64,000 nt of DNA from Schizochytrium sp. TIO01 (taxonomy: Eukaryota; Sar; Bigyra; Thraustochytrida; Thraustochytriidae): contig SMSO01000034.1 in assembly GCA_004764695.1 (NCBI GenBank), positions 1,133,501-1,197,500 on the forward strand. The letters are read 5' to 3'. Shown piece after piece: positions 45,702 to 56,881 of the stretch. Both the position numbers and the translations under genes were made by a program. A model generated the notes under the pieces. It did no database searches. It had not been told where the DNA came from and was given only the letters and a program-made list of their open reading frames with translations. How positions within the stretch are numbered: the stretch's first letter is position 1; the number at the start of each line of letters is the position of its first letter.

Positions 45702-48461
45702 ATGGACAAGACGTCGCCCACCAGTGCTCCCGCGGGTAGTTTTGGCGGCTCGGACGGTGGTAACGGTGACCGCAGTCGCCGCCACGGTGGTGCAAACGAA
45801 AGCTTTCGTGACGACCAAGTCCAGGATGACGGACAACTGGGATCTCAAAAGGCAGCTGAGAATGCTGCTTGGAGTCACTGGTCCACGGATAATGGCGCCG
45901 GTGGCATGCAGGGCGCGACAAGGAGCTCTGCACGCAGCGTTGGCACGATTCTAGAGTCGGGACACCCGTACAGCGCAGCCCTAATGCCGATGCTATTTCG
46001 AGGTAAAGTACCTGAGGCCAGAGGGAGATTGCATACCGATGGACTGCGACATGAGCACGATGAGGCCATCCGTTCGGCCCGGAGACCAAGGTCAACCTCA
46101 TGGGACCATGCACTGAAGAAAAAGAAGCGTCGCGAGTCGATCAAATTCGACTTTGACATTCTCACTCGAACTAACTTTCGTCTCGATGAGGATCACAAGG
46201 TTCACATTCCCGATGATGATGACGAAGATGAAAATCAGGTTGATGGTTCTCAAGGTGCAGTTAACGAAGATGATAAAGACATCGTTACACTCGAGGAAGG
46301 CGTTGATGAAGACGAGGACAACAATCTTGAAAAATCTAACGCTATGAATGAGGATCGCTATGAATATGCAGTCGATGTAGAAAGCGCATACGCTCGCCAT
46401 GGTAGTGATGGGGTGCGATCTGTAGAATCCCCACGAGCCGTCACCCGGGCCTCAAGTCTTGGTAGCACTAGTAGCGAGATTATTGCAGAATTACAGCCTG
46501 GTAGCATGTCACCTCGCTTTGGACGAGCTCTCTCTGATGAAGGAGATGCGGTGACCGGGTCACCTCGCAACAACACCGGACGGCTTTCACGAATTTCGAG
46601 CTCAGATGAAGACACCTACTCAACTTTTGTTTCAGTTACCCCGAGTCGCTCCCCCAAAGCACCTGTGGCTGCGGAGACGCACCCCCTTCTTGGAAAGCAA
46701 GATTCCAACCAGAGCATGGGTAGCTATCTTTTCAACGGGGGTAGCCCCCGTACCGGAGGACAAGGAAACTGGAGGTTCTCATTTCGCAAGTTTTGGTTGT
46801 ACTGTGGTCCTGGATGGCTCATGTCAGTGGCATACTTGGACCCTGGCAACATCGAATCTGATCTTCAGGCCGGAGCATTTCACGGTTACCAACTTCTATG
46901 GGTACTTAGTGTTGCAACAATCCTTGGGCTATTTTTCCAATGCCTAGCAGTCCGCCTTGGTGTTGTTATGAACAAGAATCTTGCTGAAGCTTGTCGTGAA
47001 CACTATAGTCGGGGTGATACCTATGTGCTCTTCACAATGATGCAGCTAGCTGTTATTGGGTCTGATTGCCAAGAACTTCTCGGCTCCGCTATTGCTTTTC
47101 GCGTCCTCTTCGGTATTCCTCTTTGGGTTGGTTGTCTTTTGACAGGATTGGACACTCTTACATTTCTTGGACTTCATGTAATTGGTGTTCGCCAACTTGA
47201 GCTCTTTTTTGTCATTCTCATCGGCTTAATGGTGCTCTGCTTTGTAGGTACCTTTTTCTCTGATCCTGGTGACCCAGTTGAAATGGCACGTGGGCTTTTT
47301 GTACCCTATGTACAGGAAGAAGCCTCTGTGCAGGCTGTTAGTATTTTGGGTGCTGTAGTGATGCCCCACAATATCTTTTTGCACTCTGCACTGGTGCTCT
47401 CGCGTGATATTGACCGCTCGCGTCCGCACCGCATTTCTGAAGCCAACTTTTACTTTTCTATTGAAGCAGCTGTTGCATTATTTGTTTCGCTGCTTATCAA
47501 CGCCGCTGTAGTCTCTGTATTTGCACACGGATTTTTCAGTGAAACTTGTAGCAACATGAAAGACATACTTTTCCTGGAACCTGGAAACATCCGTGTAGAA
47601 CCGCCTTATGCGTGTGTTCCAAACGGGGTGGACAGCCATTCCAAGTATTCTACAGTACCCTGTATGACAGATGGCGGTGTCCAAGGTACTTGTATGCCGA
47701 TTGGACTGCAGGGAGCCGCGTCGGCACTCGGTAGTTTTGTGGGCAATGGTGCGGCTGTCATTTGGAGTATTGGCCTACTTGCTGCTGGTCAAAGTTCTAC
47801 TATGACTGGAACCTACGCTGGGCAGTTTATCATGGAGGGGTTTCTTGAGCTGGAAATTCCCAATTGGGTCCGTGTGGGACTCACGCGAGCTGTTTCTCTC
47901 ATTCCAGCACTCATTGTTGCTGTTCTTGCTAATTCTAATATGCTTGCAGCTGACAAACTTGACGAGCTTCTCAATGTATGGCAAAGTTTGCAGCTCCCGT
48001 TCGCACTCTTTCCGCTTCTTCTCTTTACTGGCTCATCCCGGTACATGGGCCAATTTAGGAACAGTTTCAAGGTTCAGATTCTCGGTGTTTTGATTTGTCT
48101 CTTGGTCCTGATGATCAACTTTTACCTCGTATTTAACACGGTAGACTTTATCGCAATGTCTCTTGCAGGAAAGCTTTCTACTCTTGGCTTTGCTTCTGTG
48201 TATATGTATATCTTGTCTCGCTTGGCCAAGAATATGTGGTACTCTACAGACCTTGGTGCGGCTTACAGAGGAGCTGCACCAACTACACATGAACACAAGC
48301 ATATCGAGGAGTCAAATGGCCATGCAAATGGTAAACCTGCGTCTAGTTCAGGCCCAATGCCTGTTCCTGCCCTACTTGGCCACGGAGGATACGGTGCACT
48401 CGATAAGAATATGCCACTTCAGGGACGGAGTCATTCTCAATCTATCCCAAGCCTTGATTAG
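45702..48461 (+). CDS. NRAMP-family divalent metal transporter (SLC11-like)
   Basis: 919 residues from the ATG at 45702 (context CAACATGG). Residues 1-355 are a hydrophilic, acidic and Ser-rich extension, far longer than the usual short N-terminus. The transporter core follows. TM1 holds DPGN (Asp380 onward, in SVAYLDPGNIESDLQAGAF) and TM6 holds MPHN (Met554 onward, in GAVVMPHNIFLHSALVLSR), the two signatures that bind Fe2+/Mn2+ and couple transport to protons. About eleven hydrophobic spans lie between 365 and 855, with an extended Cys-containing loop at about 615-665. The tail is short, with a His-rich patch (THEHKH) that could sense metal. It acts in the plasma or a vacuolar membrane. Ends 386 bp from the convergent kinase gene. 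Confidence 0.96.
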   Translation: MDKTSPTSAPAGSFGGSDGGNGDRSRRHGGANESFRDDQVQDDGQLGSQKAAENAAWSHWSTDNGAGGMQGATRSSARSVGTILESGHPYSAALMPMLFRGKVPEARGRLHTDGLRHEHDEAIRSARRPRSTSWDHALKKKKRRESIKFDFDILTRTNFRLDEDHKVHIPDDDDEDENQVDGSQGAVNEDDKDIVTLEEGVDEDEDNNLEKSNAMNEDRYEYAVDVESAYARHGSDGVRSVESPRAVTRASSLGSTSSEIIAELQPGSMSPRFGRALSDEGDAVTGSPRNNTGRLSRISSSDEDTYSTFVSVTPSRSPKAPVAAETHPLLGKQDSNQSMGSYLFNGGSPRTGGQGNWRFSFRKFWLYCGPGWLMSVAYLDPGNIESDLQAGAFHGYQLLWVLSVATILGLFFQCLAVRLGVVMNKNLAEACREHYSRGDTYVLFTMMQLAVIGSDCQELLGSAIAFRVLFGIPLWVGCLLTGLDTLTFLGLHVIGVRQLELFFVILIGLMVLCFVGTFFSDPGDPVEMARGLFVPYVQEEASVQAVSILGAVVMPHNIFLHSALVLSRDIDRSRPHRISEANFYFSIEAAVALFVSLLINAAVVSVFAHGFFSETCSNMKDILFLEPGNIRVEPPYACVPNGVDSHSKYSTVPCMTDGGVQGTCMPIGLQGAASALGSFVGNGAAVIWSIGLLAAGQSSTMTGTYAGQFIMEGFLELEIPNWVRVGLTRAVSLIPALIVAVLANSNMLAADKLDELLNVWQSLQLPFALFPLLLFTGSSRYMGQFRNSFKVQILGVLICLLVLMINFYLVFNTVDFIAMSLAGKLSTLGFASVYMYILSRLAKNMWYSTDLGAAYRGAAPTTHEHKHIEESNGHANGKPASSSGPMPVPALLGHGGYGALDKNMPLQGRSHSQSIPSLD

Positions 48462-48847
48462 ATCGAAAGACAATGCAAAGAAACCCCGCTGGGAGAAATT
48501 ATATTTCTAAACCATACACGCGGCCTCCGAAATTTAAAACAGCATAGTTACTCTCTAATAATCAAAATAGTCTTTCACTTGTAGGAAGATAAAGGAAGAG
48601 TCATGCCTCATCCATTGAGTTTTTAACCATCTTTTCAAAATTAAGTGTAAAACAAAGCTAATGTGAGTATTATTAGCCCTGAGAAACCTCCCCCGCAAAG
48701 AATACAGAAGAGTGATAGGTTGACAATACCAATGTCGAATTGTTCTGTTCGTTATTTTATAGGTGTTTTACTACGTCTTGGATGCATAAGCTCAAATGTG
48801 TACAATCTTTGCTGGACATGGTGGTACCAATTGCTTTGTATTTTGTT
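48462..48847. other. Convergent spacer, 386 bp
   Basis: Holds the 3' UTRs of the NRAMP and kinase genes. Nothing else seen. Confidence 0.7.
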
Positions 48848-51343
48848 CTATTTGTGCATAATATAATTACTGGTGTTGTATTGTCGAAGTGGCGGAGTTT
48901 TACTCCATTCCTTTCGCGTTCGTGAAACCGCGTCACTTGCTAAAGATGCTCTTGCAGCTGCAATAGCAGGCGAAAGCCCCCATGGGCGTCCTGAGCGACG
49001 AGCGTCATACGATGCTGTTAGACGCTCTCTGCGTCGGATAGGCTCATTCCCAGTTTCTTGCGACGTTGTTCGAGTCAGAGGATTCCGTGCATCTATTGCT
49101 GGAGGCGGCTGGTGGTGAGAAAACGTTGCACTCGCCCCTGGTGTGGTGGAATTTCTTTTGCTAGACTTTGATTTCCCTAAACGAGAGGCTGCATGTATGA
49201 CCATATCTCCCTCCCCCATAGGAAGAATTGGTGCATATTTATGCTTCTCCCATTTTGGTGTACGTGAGCCTGGAGTACCTAGATAATCTGGAGTCGAAGG
49301 GGCATTGCTACCATACCCATAAGTATTATTGTTGTTGTCACTATCGTTGCTCTTATCGTTATTATTACTCGCAGTACTGCCAACCAAGATATTTCTCGGG
49401 TGTGACGGGCTCTCCGTACTGCGTGACCAGCGTGCACTCTTGGGTAGTGACGCACCTGAACTAGGTGCTTTAAGCGGAGGCACAGCGTTCTGTCGACCGG
49501 TGCAACTGCTACGGCTGCTGCCAGTACTGCGGCTGCTCAAGGATAAAGGATGATGCGAAATCATTTCTGTATCGCTAGAATCATAGGAATTTCCGAGTTC
49601 AGCAAGACCATATTCTGCTGGAGACAGATCATGACCGCGTCCTAAAGAGAGAGAATTCATAGCATCTTGGACCATCTCGAAAGGGTCACTAATAACACGA
49701 ACAGCCCTATGCTTAGATACACCCCCAGATTCTTTTGCGACGCCCACCTGACTGGCGACTAGATTTCCCTTGGCAGCTGACTTTGACTTTGATTTTGATT
49801 TTTTGCGGCCTTGCGATCCCTTGACTTTAAGTTTGGGGAGTTTGTATGGCTTTGATGAGATAAATTGCGACATTTCTGATGGTGATCCATCATATGAATA
49901 ATGAGAAGAACTCGAAGAGCATGAACTAGTCGTCTTGGCACTTGCCATGGTCTCCTCCTCACTAACCTCGTCGAGATGAGCAAAGTGCAGCTCATGCTGC
50001 CTTGGAGAAGTCTCAATGTAAAATTTAGATGGAAGGTGTAACTCCACACGTTCATCCTCCTCACTACGCCCAGAATGAACAAGCTTCAGGTCTAGCTTTA
50101 CAGGCATACTTTCATCATCATTGTCATCACTATCATCGTCATCACCAAAATGCTTAGCTTCACGACCACGATTCCGCCTCTTGGATCGCGACTGAGAGGG
50201 ATTTTGCGAACGTACATCTTGCTTGTTTGCCATGGATCCCCTTTGCGCTTGGGCTAAACGCCACTCACGCCGTAATCGAATTGCCTCTGACTCTGGACCA
50301 TGCTGCACAGTTGAGACGGATCTTGAAGTTGCCAGAGGGGCTACATAAGTTTCAATTGCCATTTCTGCACCACGAGCCCGCTCTCCAGCTCGAGCCACAA
50401 ATGGAAAGAAAAGAATTGTAGATGCGTCTGGACGCTCTTTGGGATCCTGTCGAAAACATGCTTCAAGAAATTGCTGGCCATGCGCAGAAAGACCTTTTGG
50501 GATTTCTGGCGTACTCTGACCGCACGCAATATGGTACATAGCTGTAACAGGATTTGAAAATTGATGCCAAGGAGGTTTGCCAGTGAGCATTTCCACGACT
50601 GTACAACCAACACTCCACATGTCAGCTTTTTTCCACATACGTTCAGATTGGTCTTCTCGAATAACCTCTGGTGCCATCCACATTGCCGTGCCTTTGATGC
50701 CATACGCAACTCCGGAATACCTAGCCGAACGAGAAGATGAACTCCAGATGCGCTTTGATGCCCCAAAATCTGCTAATTTGACAGTCCCATCGTGTGCCAC
50801 GAGAACATTACCCCCTTTAATATCACGGTGAGCTACACCATTCAAATGCAGATATTCGAGCCCTAATAACAGTTGTCGTGTATAAACACGAACCACTGAT
50901 TCTTCGAGCATACTGAATCGCTCAAGCAAGCCGCAAATAGATCCACCGGAAACATACTCCAGAAAAATGCTAATAGATGTTTCTGACCGCTCGTAGCCAA
51001 GATACTGCACAATATTTTCGTGCTTGCATTGCTGCAAGGTCTTGATCTCGTTTTCAAGCGCAGACAAGTCTTGTTTGCCGGCTGGGGTGTCATCGAAGTC
51101 TTCAATTTGTTTGACTGCAAAGAGCTTGCCATTATCAAGGTTCAGGGCCAAGTAGACGCTTCCAAAGCCGCCCTTACCCAGCATCTGTCCACGTTTCCAT
51201 CGTGTAATAGCACCGTCGCTGCTTGTACTTATAGTAGCAGGAGATGCATTGCTTATTATACCACTTTGCTCTAGACCGAGACGAAGTGGGAGACGTCCAA
51301 CCGGGCTGGGGTCTGCATCGCCTTGCTTTCCCTCTGAGTCCAT
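48848..51343 (-). CDS. MAPKKK/STE11-type Ser/Thr protein kinase
   Basis: 831 residues from the ATG at 51343. The open frame extends three codons further to a GTG, which I do not use. The kinase domain is at about 49-316: glycine loop GKGGFGSV (56-63), Lys78 in FAVKQIE, HRDIKGGN with Asp174, DFG 192-194, and activation segment GTAMWMAPEVIRE (218-230). All catalytic residues are present. The W-M-A-P-E segment and the position near the N-terminus fit STE11/MAPKKK kinases (ANP/NPK1 type), which phosphorylate MAPKKs. The remaining 500 residues are Ser/Asn/Asp-rich and disordered, with basic patches, and probably regulatory. They include short AT-rich codon repeats (Asn/Asp run near 670). Convergent with NRAMP. 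Confidence 0.93.
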   Translation of the reverse strand: MDSEGKQGDADPSPVGRLPLRLGLEQSGIISNASPATISTSSDGAITRWKRGQMLGKGGFGSVYLALNLDNGKLFAVKQIEDFDDTPAGKQDLSALENEIKTLQQCKHENIVQYLGYERSETSISIFLEYVSGGSICGLLERFSMLEESVVRVYTRQLLLGLEYLHLNGVAHRDIKGGNVLVAHDGTVKLADFGASKRIWSSSSRSARYSGVAYGIKGTAMWMAPEVIREDQSERMWKKADMWSVGCTVVEMLTGKPPWHQFSNPVTAMYHIACGQSTPEIPKGLSAHGQQFLEACFRQDPKERPDASTILFFPFVARAGERARGAEMAIETYVAPLATSRSVSTVQHGPESEAIRLRREWRLAQAQRGSMANKQDVRSQNPSQSRSKRRNRGREAKHFGDDDDSDDNDDESMPVKLDLKLVHSGRSEEDERVELHLPSKFYIETSPRQHELHFAHLDEVSEEETMASAKTTSSCSSSSSHYSYDGSPSEMSQFISSKPYKLPKLKVKGSQGRKKSKSKSKSAAKGNLVASQVGVAKESGGVSKHRAVRVISDPFEMVQDAMNSLSLGRGHDLSPAEYGLAELGNSYDSSDTEMISHHPLSLSSRSTGSSRSSCTGRQNAVPPLKAPSSGASLPKSARWSRSTESPSHPRNILVGSTASNNNDKSNDSDNNNNTYGYGSNAPSTPDYLGTPGSRTPKWEKHKYAPILPMGEGDMVIHAASRLGKSKSSKRNSTTPGASATFSHHQPPPAIDARNPLTRTTSQETGNEPIRRRERLTASYDARRSGRPWGLSPAIAAARASLASDAVSRTRKEWSKTPPLRQYNTSNYIMHK

Positions 51344-54205
51344 GTCTTTCACCCAAGCCCAGCGTCTTATTTCGCAGTGCTGGACGCTTTGGCGTGTGCC
51401 TCGTGAACCTTCTCACAATAGAGGCAGGGTGAGCAAGGATTGTATTACAATAAAGGCTCTGTACGTTCTTGTACTTCTCTATTGTAGACGTCCACCACTG
51501 CGCAGCTGCTGTTGATGCCAGAACTTCTAGGCTCACCAAGCTGGTGGTGCGCTTCTTGTTTGAGCTTATCCGCTTTATTCTACCTCTCGCGAGATTTCAC
51601 ACAAGACGTTATCAAGGTCTAATTTAACAGAGACAACACAAGTTTACCATATCAGAGTCGTCCAATCGCAACAGACGACTCAGCTGTGCTAGGCTGTCAA
51701 GGCCAAAGACGGCGTTCGAACAGCTTGCACTGCTCCTCAAACAATATACACTTATGCAAACTAACACGGTGAAATAGACATAGAAGCAGGAGAGAGGGAT
51801 GGAGAAAGCCCACTGGGGTCTCTGCTGCTCCTGGGACACCTCCTCTCAAGTTCTCTTACCCTTCACCACCGTTTCACTAGAAGTAGAAGTCGCAAGAGCA
51901 ATTTATTCTTGTCGTAGGCACAGTAAAAAATGCAGTGCCTAAGCTTAAATATATTTCTCAACCAAGGGCACCTACCTTAAAGCACCAAGTTCTCCAACCC
52001 AAACAAATTTCAAGACGCGCACTCTCACCAACTATGTCTAACCAATACAACCCAACGACCAAGTCCAGCCTTAAAGTCAGTCAAGCCCTCGCTACTTCAA
52101 CAAGCTCTCCCGAGCGAAAGCAAGCTATCAAACAACCAAAAGGACTCCGCCATGAGCAGTGAAGTGCACCCCCACTCACTCTCATATCCCATCAACTCCC
52201 AGGTTCAACGGCCATCGGGTTGCGCAGTCCACAAATAAAAAAAAATAAAAAACATAATCGAAGAGCGCGTGGCCTCGAGACACTACCAACCAACCCGAAA
52301 ATAACACACTCGCTAGCTCACATCATCGAAACCAAAATAGACCAAGCAGCCAAGCGAAGAAGATCTGGCGGATTTAGAGCGCTTCGAGGGCAAGATAATA
52401 AGTGCCAGGGGAGGAGGAGCAAGCGGTCTTTAGGTTTTGCAAGAAGAAGCACCTGCGAAGTCCTACCTCAATGCAATGTGCAGTCTCTAGAGTACTGCTT
52501 AAGGAAATGTGCAGTATAGGTGGATAGATAGGACTCCATAGTGGTTCTCAAAGTGAGCTGGAATTTTGTTACGTGGAAGCTTTTCAATTGAAAACAGTTT
52601 TAAAGATTGGTCTTTTCATTTGTTTGTTTGGTTTTCCAAGTCAAAATTAACGTTTTAAAGAAGAATGTGACATCAAATTGGCCAAATGATTCATACTTCA
52701 TCTTCACTTTAACTATAACTATATATATATACTTTATCTATTATTTTAAAAAAAAAGTTTCTCAATTAGATTTAAAAAGAACATTAAAAAACATTAAAAA
52801 TATAGATATATAGATAATGAAGAAAACGAAAAGAAAGGAAAATGAACTCGGGAAAGGATGAAAGCGTCGATAATAAATATTCCCTGAATGAGATATGAAT
52901 GGGTTTTCTTCTTTTCTCAAACTTAAAAAAAAAAAAGTAAAAAAAAAAAAGTAAAAAGGTAAAAAGAATGGAAATCACTATATTGCGTAGTTAGCCGGTA
53001 CTAGTACACTTTAGATAGATAAGCAAAATGTTCAATGCTTAGCTTTAGTTTTTACTAGCATCTGCGTAGCTGGTACTACCTAGTTAGCGTCAAGTCATGA
53101 AAGCCATTTATGTGAGAAGATGGGCAAAGCAAAGTTCTTTTCAATTAATTGGTGATGGATGACGCCAATTCTAAGGATGAGGAGCGCCGCGGAGACTGCA
53201 ATTGTTTGTTAATGTATTGGAGATGGTCAATTGGCGGAGGAAGATGAAGAGCTGAAGACGATTAATCACACGGAGAGAGAGCGCTAGATAACTATGGGTT
53301 GGAGGCGGTGGCATGAAACGCCAGAGAGCTAGCTAGCTTGCTTGCTGTGAGTGAACGCAGCATGTCCTTTCATGCCTGAAAAGGCCAAAACTCTGGAGAT
53401 AAATTAACAAACGAGGGTTCTCGGAAAGTCTGCGCCGAAGAGCGAACAATGGAGCACAGACTGACTGACTGATTTAATTTGACTTAACTCACTTACTCAC
53501 TCATTCCTGTCACAAGGAGGCGTCACCGATCGCTCGCTGTCCTCTCATGCACCATAACGGTGGCATTGTCTGTCATGAACGAATCAATGCACGAATCTCT
53601 TGTGAGGATCGAGGAAACCAATAGGCAGTCAGGCAGTCAGGCAGTCAGTCAGTCAGTCGCCTCGGAAATTGGTGAAATGTCCCCTACGAGCGAAGCGTGG
53701 AAGGAAATCTTTGAGCAAGAGCACTCGCTCTGAGGGGTTTTAGCAGGTACCTACGAACTGACTAGCTGCCTATGGGGGGGCATTCATTCACTCATTCATT
53801 CATTCATTCATTCATTCATTCATTCATTCACTGACTCATTCATTCATTCATTCATTCATTCATTGACTCATTCATTCATTCATTCATTCATTCATTCATT
53901 CATTCATTCATTGACTCATATTTAGTAGGCGTGTATTACATTACATACACATTACACCTTTTGGTGGCATTACAATGCTGCAGTTCTGTATTAGATTGCG
54001 CTGCTACGTAAGGTGGAGGCAGGCTTGGAAGCCGACAGGCGGCTGCTGAGACGCAGAAGGCGGGCAGACAAATCAAGAACTGCAGCGCCGGGCCTCGCAG
54101 AGCAAAGTCCCCGTGGCAGCGGCCCTGGCGGCGAGCGCATGGTGAAAGGCACGCTGGCCAAGAAGCCCTGGCAAAGGCGGCTTTGACGAGGCAGGATTGT
54201 CAAAA
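51344..54205. other. Spacer with repeats
   Basis: It includes the kinase 5' region (to about 51600), A-runs at 52921-52966, CAGT units at 53620-53660 and the ATTC array (listed). A GGTACCTAC palindromic site is at 53744-53756. I see no gene. Confidence 0.5.
53781..53920. repeat. CATT tetranucleotide array
   Basis: About 33 units of CATT with scattered GACT interruptions. Confidence 0.95.
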
Positions 54206-55429
54206 ATGTTCAGGGCGACAACTACGTGTGCTGGTAACACGAGGGGACTCCTTTGGAGCGGAGAGGCTGCTGCAAATGTCGAGGGGAAGGCTCGAGCAGG
54301 ACTCCAGATGCGGCAACTGGGGCAAAGGCTGGGGAACAATGTCGGACGCGCAAAAGTTGGAGACATGAGGACAATCGTGAGAAAGCGAAATATTACGGTA
54401 AATTTGCCGAGAGTGGAGACGCTGTGCTCGCGTCTACGCTCCAAGCTTGGACCTGCCAAGCTCAACTGGATCTTGCACACCGGCAATATATTGGCCATTG
54501 GGGCAGCATCGAGCGATGACATGTTGCAGCTACGAACATGTATGGCGTGCGCAAGTGGATGCAGCATCCTTTTTAATATGCTGCAACCGAGGCCTTTGTG
54601 GAATCCCGCTGCGTGGAGCTTATTTTTTCTGACTATGCATAGCTATCAGATTCGTCGTATTCTCCTTGAGAACCAGCCTTTACAGCTTTCCCCTCGTGAG
54701 CATGAACTGTATGAACGGGCTTTTATGCCTTTCGGCTTCACTCCACGAACCTTCAAAACTCTGATGCGCAACGCAGACTGCCAGTGGGAAGTCATTGAGC
54801 CTGGCGATGCGATTGCCAAAGCCGGGCACAATCAGAAAAGAGCTGCATTCGTAATGGATGGCACAGTGCAAGTCTTCAGCTCACCAGATCTCATGGTAAA
54901 TCGGATTTCAGTGATGCCCGAGAAAACGCATGGTGGTTGGACTGCTCACCCTTGGCATTCGGAAATTGACGAACGCGGGATTCGTCGCTGGAAGCAAACT
55001 CTCATCGCAGAAACTCGTGTTCATTTAGTAAGCTTTGATATTCGCAAGTTTTCCGAATACGTGCAGCAAAACCCAAAGCTCATTATGGCATCTGAGCGCT
55101 TGCAAATTGAGGACCTCTGGGGAAGATTACGTGGCTCGCATGCTGAAAGATTACGTCAAATCGATGAACTCAAGGCTCAACTTGATGAGCAAGTTCTTGA
55201 GGCGTATTTTGCCATGATCCAAATCGCCGTTTCGGACGGAATTCTCACGCATGAGGAAATCGAGAGTTGCGATAATTATCGCAGAGAACATGGCATCACT
55301 GATGCACAGCATGATAAGGTCATGCACCAGGTTGGCTGGTGCAGCTCAGATTTTACACCTGGCACATGCACACAGTTTGCTCGCTCCAAGTTCTTGATGA
55401 AGTCTACCCCGCAGTCAGCTACTTCTTGA
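54206..55429 (+). CDS. Popeye-like membrane protein with C-terminal helical domain
   Basis: 407 residues from the ATG at 54206; Met54 (ATG at 54365) is an alternative. The Arg-rich, Gly/Ala-rich first 50 residues could be a mitochondrial-type presequence. Residues about 84-148 contain three short hydrophobic segments. Residues 132-190 (LWNPAAWSLFFLTMHSYQIR, then LSPREHELYERAF) match the conserved entry of the Popeye domain, which continues as a cyclic-nucleotide-binding-like beta fold to about 285. Popeye proteins bind cAMP through a conserved D-S-P-E-W motif. That motif is not visible here (the region around 243-254 reads GGWTAHPWHSEI), so ligand binding is doubtful. Residues 325-378 (VSDGILTHEEIESCDNYRRE) look like a TerB-type helical module. 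Family call likely; function unknown. Confidence 0.75.
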   Translation: MFRATTTCAGNTRGLLWSGEAAANVEGKARAGLQMRQLGQRLGNNVGRAKVGDMRTIVRKRNITVNLPRVETLCSRLRSKLGPAKLNWILHTGNILAIGAASSDDMLQLRTCMACASGCSILFNMLQPRPLWNPAAWSLFFLTMHSYQIRRILLENQPLQLSPREHELYERAFMPFGFTPRTFKTLMRNADCQWEVIEPGDAIAKAGHNQKRAAFVMDGTVQVFSSPDLMVNRISVMPEKTHGGWTAHPWHSEIDERGIRRWKQTLIAETRVHLVSFDIRKFSEYVQQNPKLIMASERLQIEDLWGRLRGSHAERLRQIDELKAQLDEQVLEAYFAMIQIAVSDGILTHEEIESCDNYRREHGITDAQHDKVMHQVGWCSSDFTPGTCTQFARSKFLMKSTPQSATS

Positions 55430-56410
55430 GTGCATACACTCTGTTATTGCGATAGTTCCCTTCATCTCGTCTCGTCTCGTCTCGTCTCGTCTCGCCTCTT
55501 CCTCATGTATGATAAACAGAACCCTGGCCTTTTGTTGCAAAACTATTTGGTACTGCATAGAAAACACTTTTTGTAAAACTATTTTATTCTGTAGCAGTAT
55601 CCATTAATTCGTGCGTTGACTTGCTTTTCGCTCAGCCAGATCTATCACAGCGTTTCCCCCCAACGCAATAGACTAGTCTAGTCAACTAGTCTAGTCAACA
55701 TATCAAGATTGAATGAGTTTGAGTTTAGCGTCACCCGTTTGCCTCCAGGAAAGTGCAGCTCTTATTCTCGTTTATCATCAAGGTTTTTCTCCTTATCCTG
55801 ATATGATTGCTCCCTCACAATCAATAAGTACCTTGACAGTAATTGAGACCTCTCCTATGCTAGCCATTGCCAAACACCCTGCCCACTCTGGATGCTGATA
55901 CATTATAATAGGTAGGCCTACACCTGGGAGGATCTCATATCATTTGGCACAAGTACCCTATCAGAATAATTCTAGGCCGACCTTGCGGGCAGAATTTCCA
56001 GAACCTGACAAGAGCCTCCGATTTGAGAGATCCTAGTGTCACGAGAGAAAAACCGGAGCTTTCTGCAAGTACAAGAAGTCTTAGCTAACTTTGTCCGACA
56101 GTAAGAGTTGCGGCATTAAGTGTATCCCAACTTAAGACGCCTCAATAATTCGAAGTTTCAAGAAGAACCCGTTTTCGCTTATCTTCTGGAAGGAAAGGAG
56201 TTCTGAGGTCACGAAAGACGGATTACTTAGGAACTTGAAAGAAAATACTATTAGGAGTATGTATTAGGTAGGTGTTAGGTAGGTACTTATTTTGTAGGCC
56301 GGAAAATGATGTCTAGCAAAGCCAAAACGAAGACTTGTGCTTGAAGATCCGTGGCATAATCTCGGGCTGTTTGGAGGCGGCCGGTCGACGTCACTCGCCC
56401 TCTGGTCGCC
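55430..56410. other. Spacer
   Basis: It contains the TCTCG array (listed), a doubled CTAGTC element at 55671-55697 and GTAGG repeats at 56262-56287. No gene seen. Confidence 0.5.
55465..55494. repeat. TCTCG pentanucleotide array
   Basis: Six exact tandem copies just downstream of the Popeye-like stop codon, probably in the 3' UTR. Confidence 0.95.
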
Positions 56411-56881
56411 ATGGTTTGCATCGAGAGCGAGGGCGAGTCCGGAGGCTGGACACCCTCGCGAACGTGGACCTCAGTGAGAACGCAGGCTTCGCGTGGGAAA
56501 CTTGAAACTTCGACCGCGGCCTCCCGATTCTTGAACTCGCAGGCGCTCCAGGGCGTTGCACAAATGGCACATGCGTACAGACGCGTGCAAAAGCTCGTAG
56601 CGCATCTCTCTGCAATCCCATTTAATGCAACACATATGCAGAACATGCCTCGATTGGCGCTTGTACCTAAGCCTGGAACTTGGGAATATGAGCAATGGCT
56701 TTCGACCCTGCGTTCGTTTCCAAATAACACTGCAGGAGGTCGTCTTTTAGCAGAGTGGATTCGATTTTTTCAGGCATCAGGGCCGAGTGTAAATCGTGCG
56801 TTGAGGAGATTCTTAGTCATTTCTGCGCACCTGACGGCTCCGGCTTACCCTCATACTTTGCAGATAATAGAGGTCAACTGA
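56411..56881 (+). CDS. Small orphan protein, possibly LYR-like
   Basis: 156 residues from the ATG at 56411 (context CGCCATGG). Residues about 52-68 (MAHAYRRVQKLVAHLS) recall the L/A-Y-R start of LYR-motif mitochondrial assembly factors, and residues 80-122 are helix-forming (TWEYEQWLSTLRSFPNN, LLAEWIRFFQAS). The match is weak. From about 56790 another plus frame (to 56961) also reads plausibly and runs longer, with a KSC/CAPD Cys pattern. The true C-terminus may therefore lie in that frame after an intron or a one-base error. I do not assign a function. Confidence 0.5.
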   Translation: MVCIESEGESGGWTPSRTWTSVRTQASRGKLETSTAASRFLNSQALQGVAQMAHAYRRVQKLVAHLSAIPFNATHMQNMPRLALVPKPGTWEYEQWLSTLRSFPNNTAGGRLLAEWIRFFQASGPSVNRALRRFLVISAHLTAPAYPHTLQIIEVN

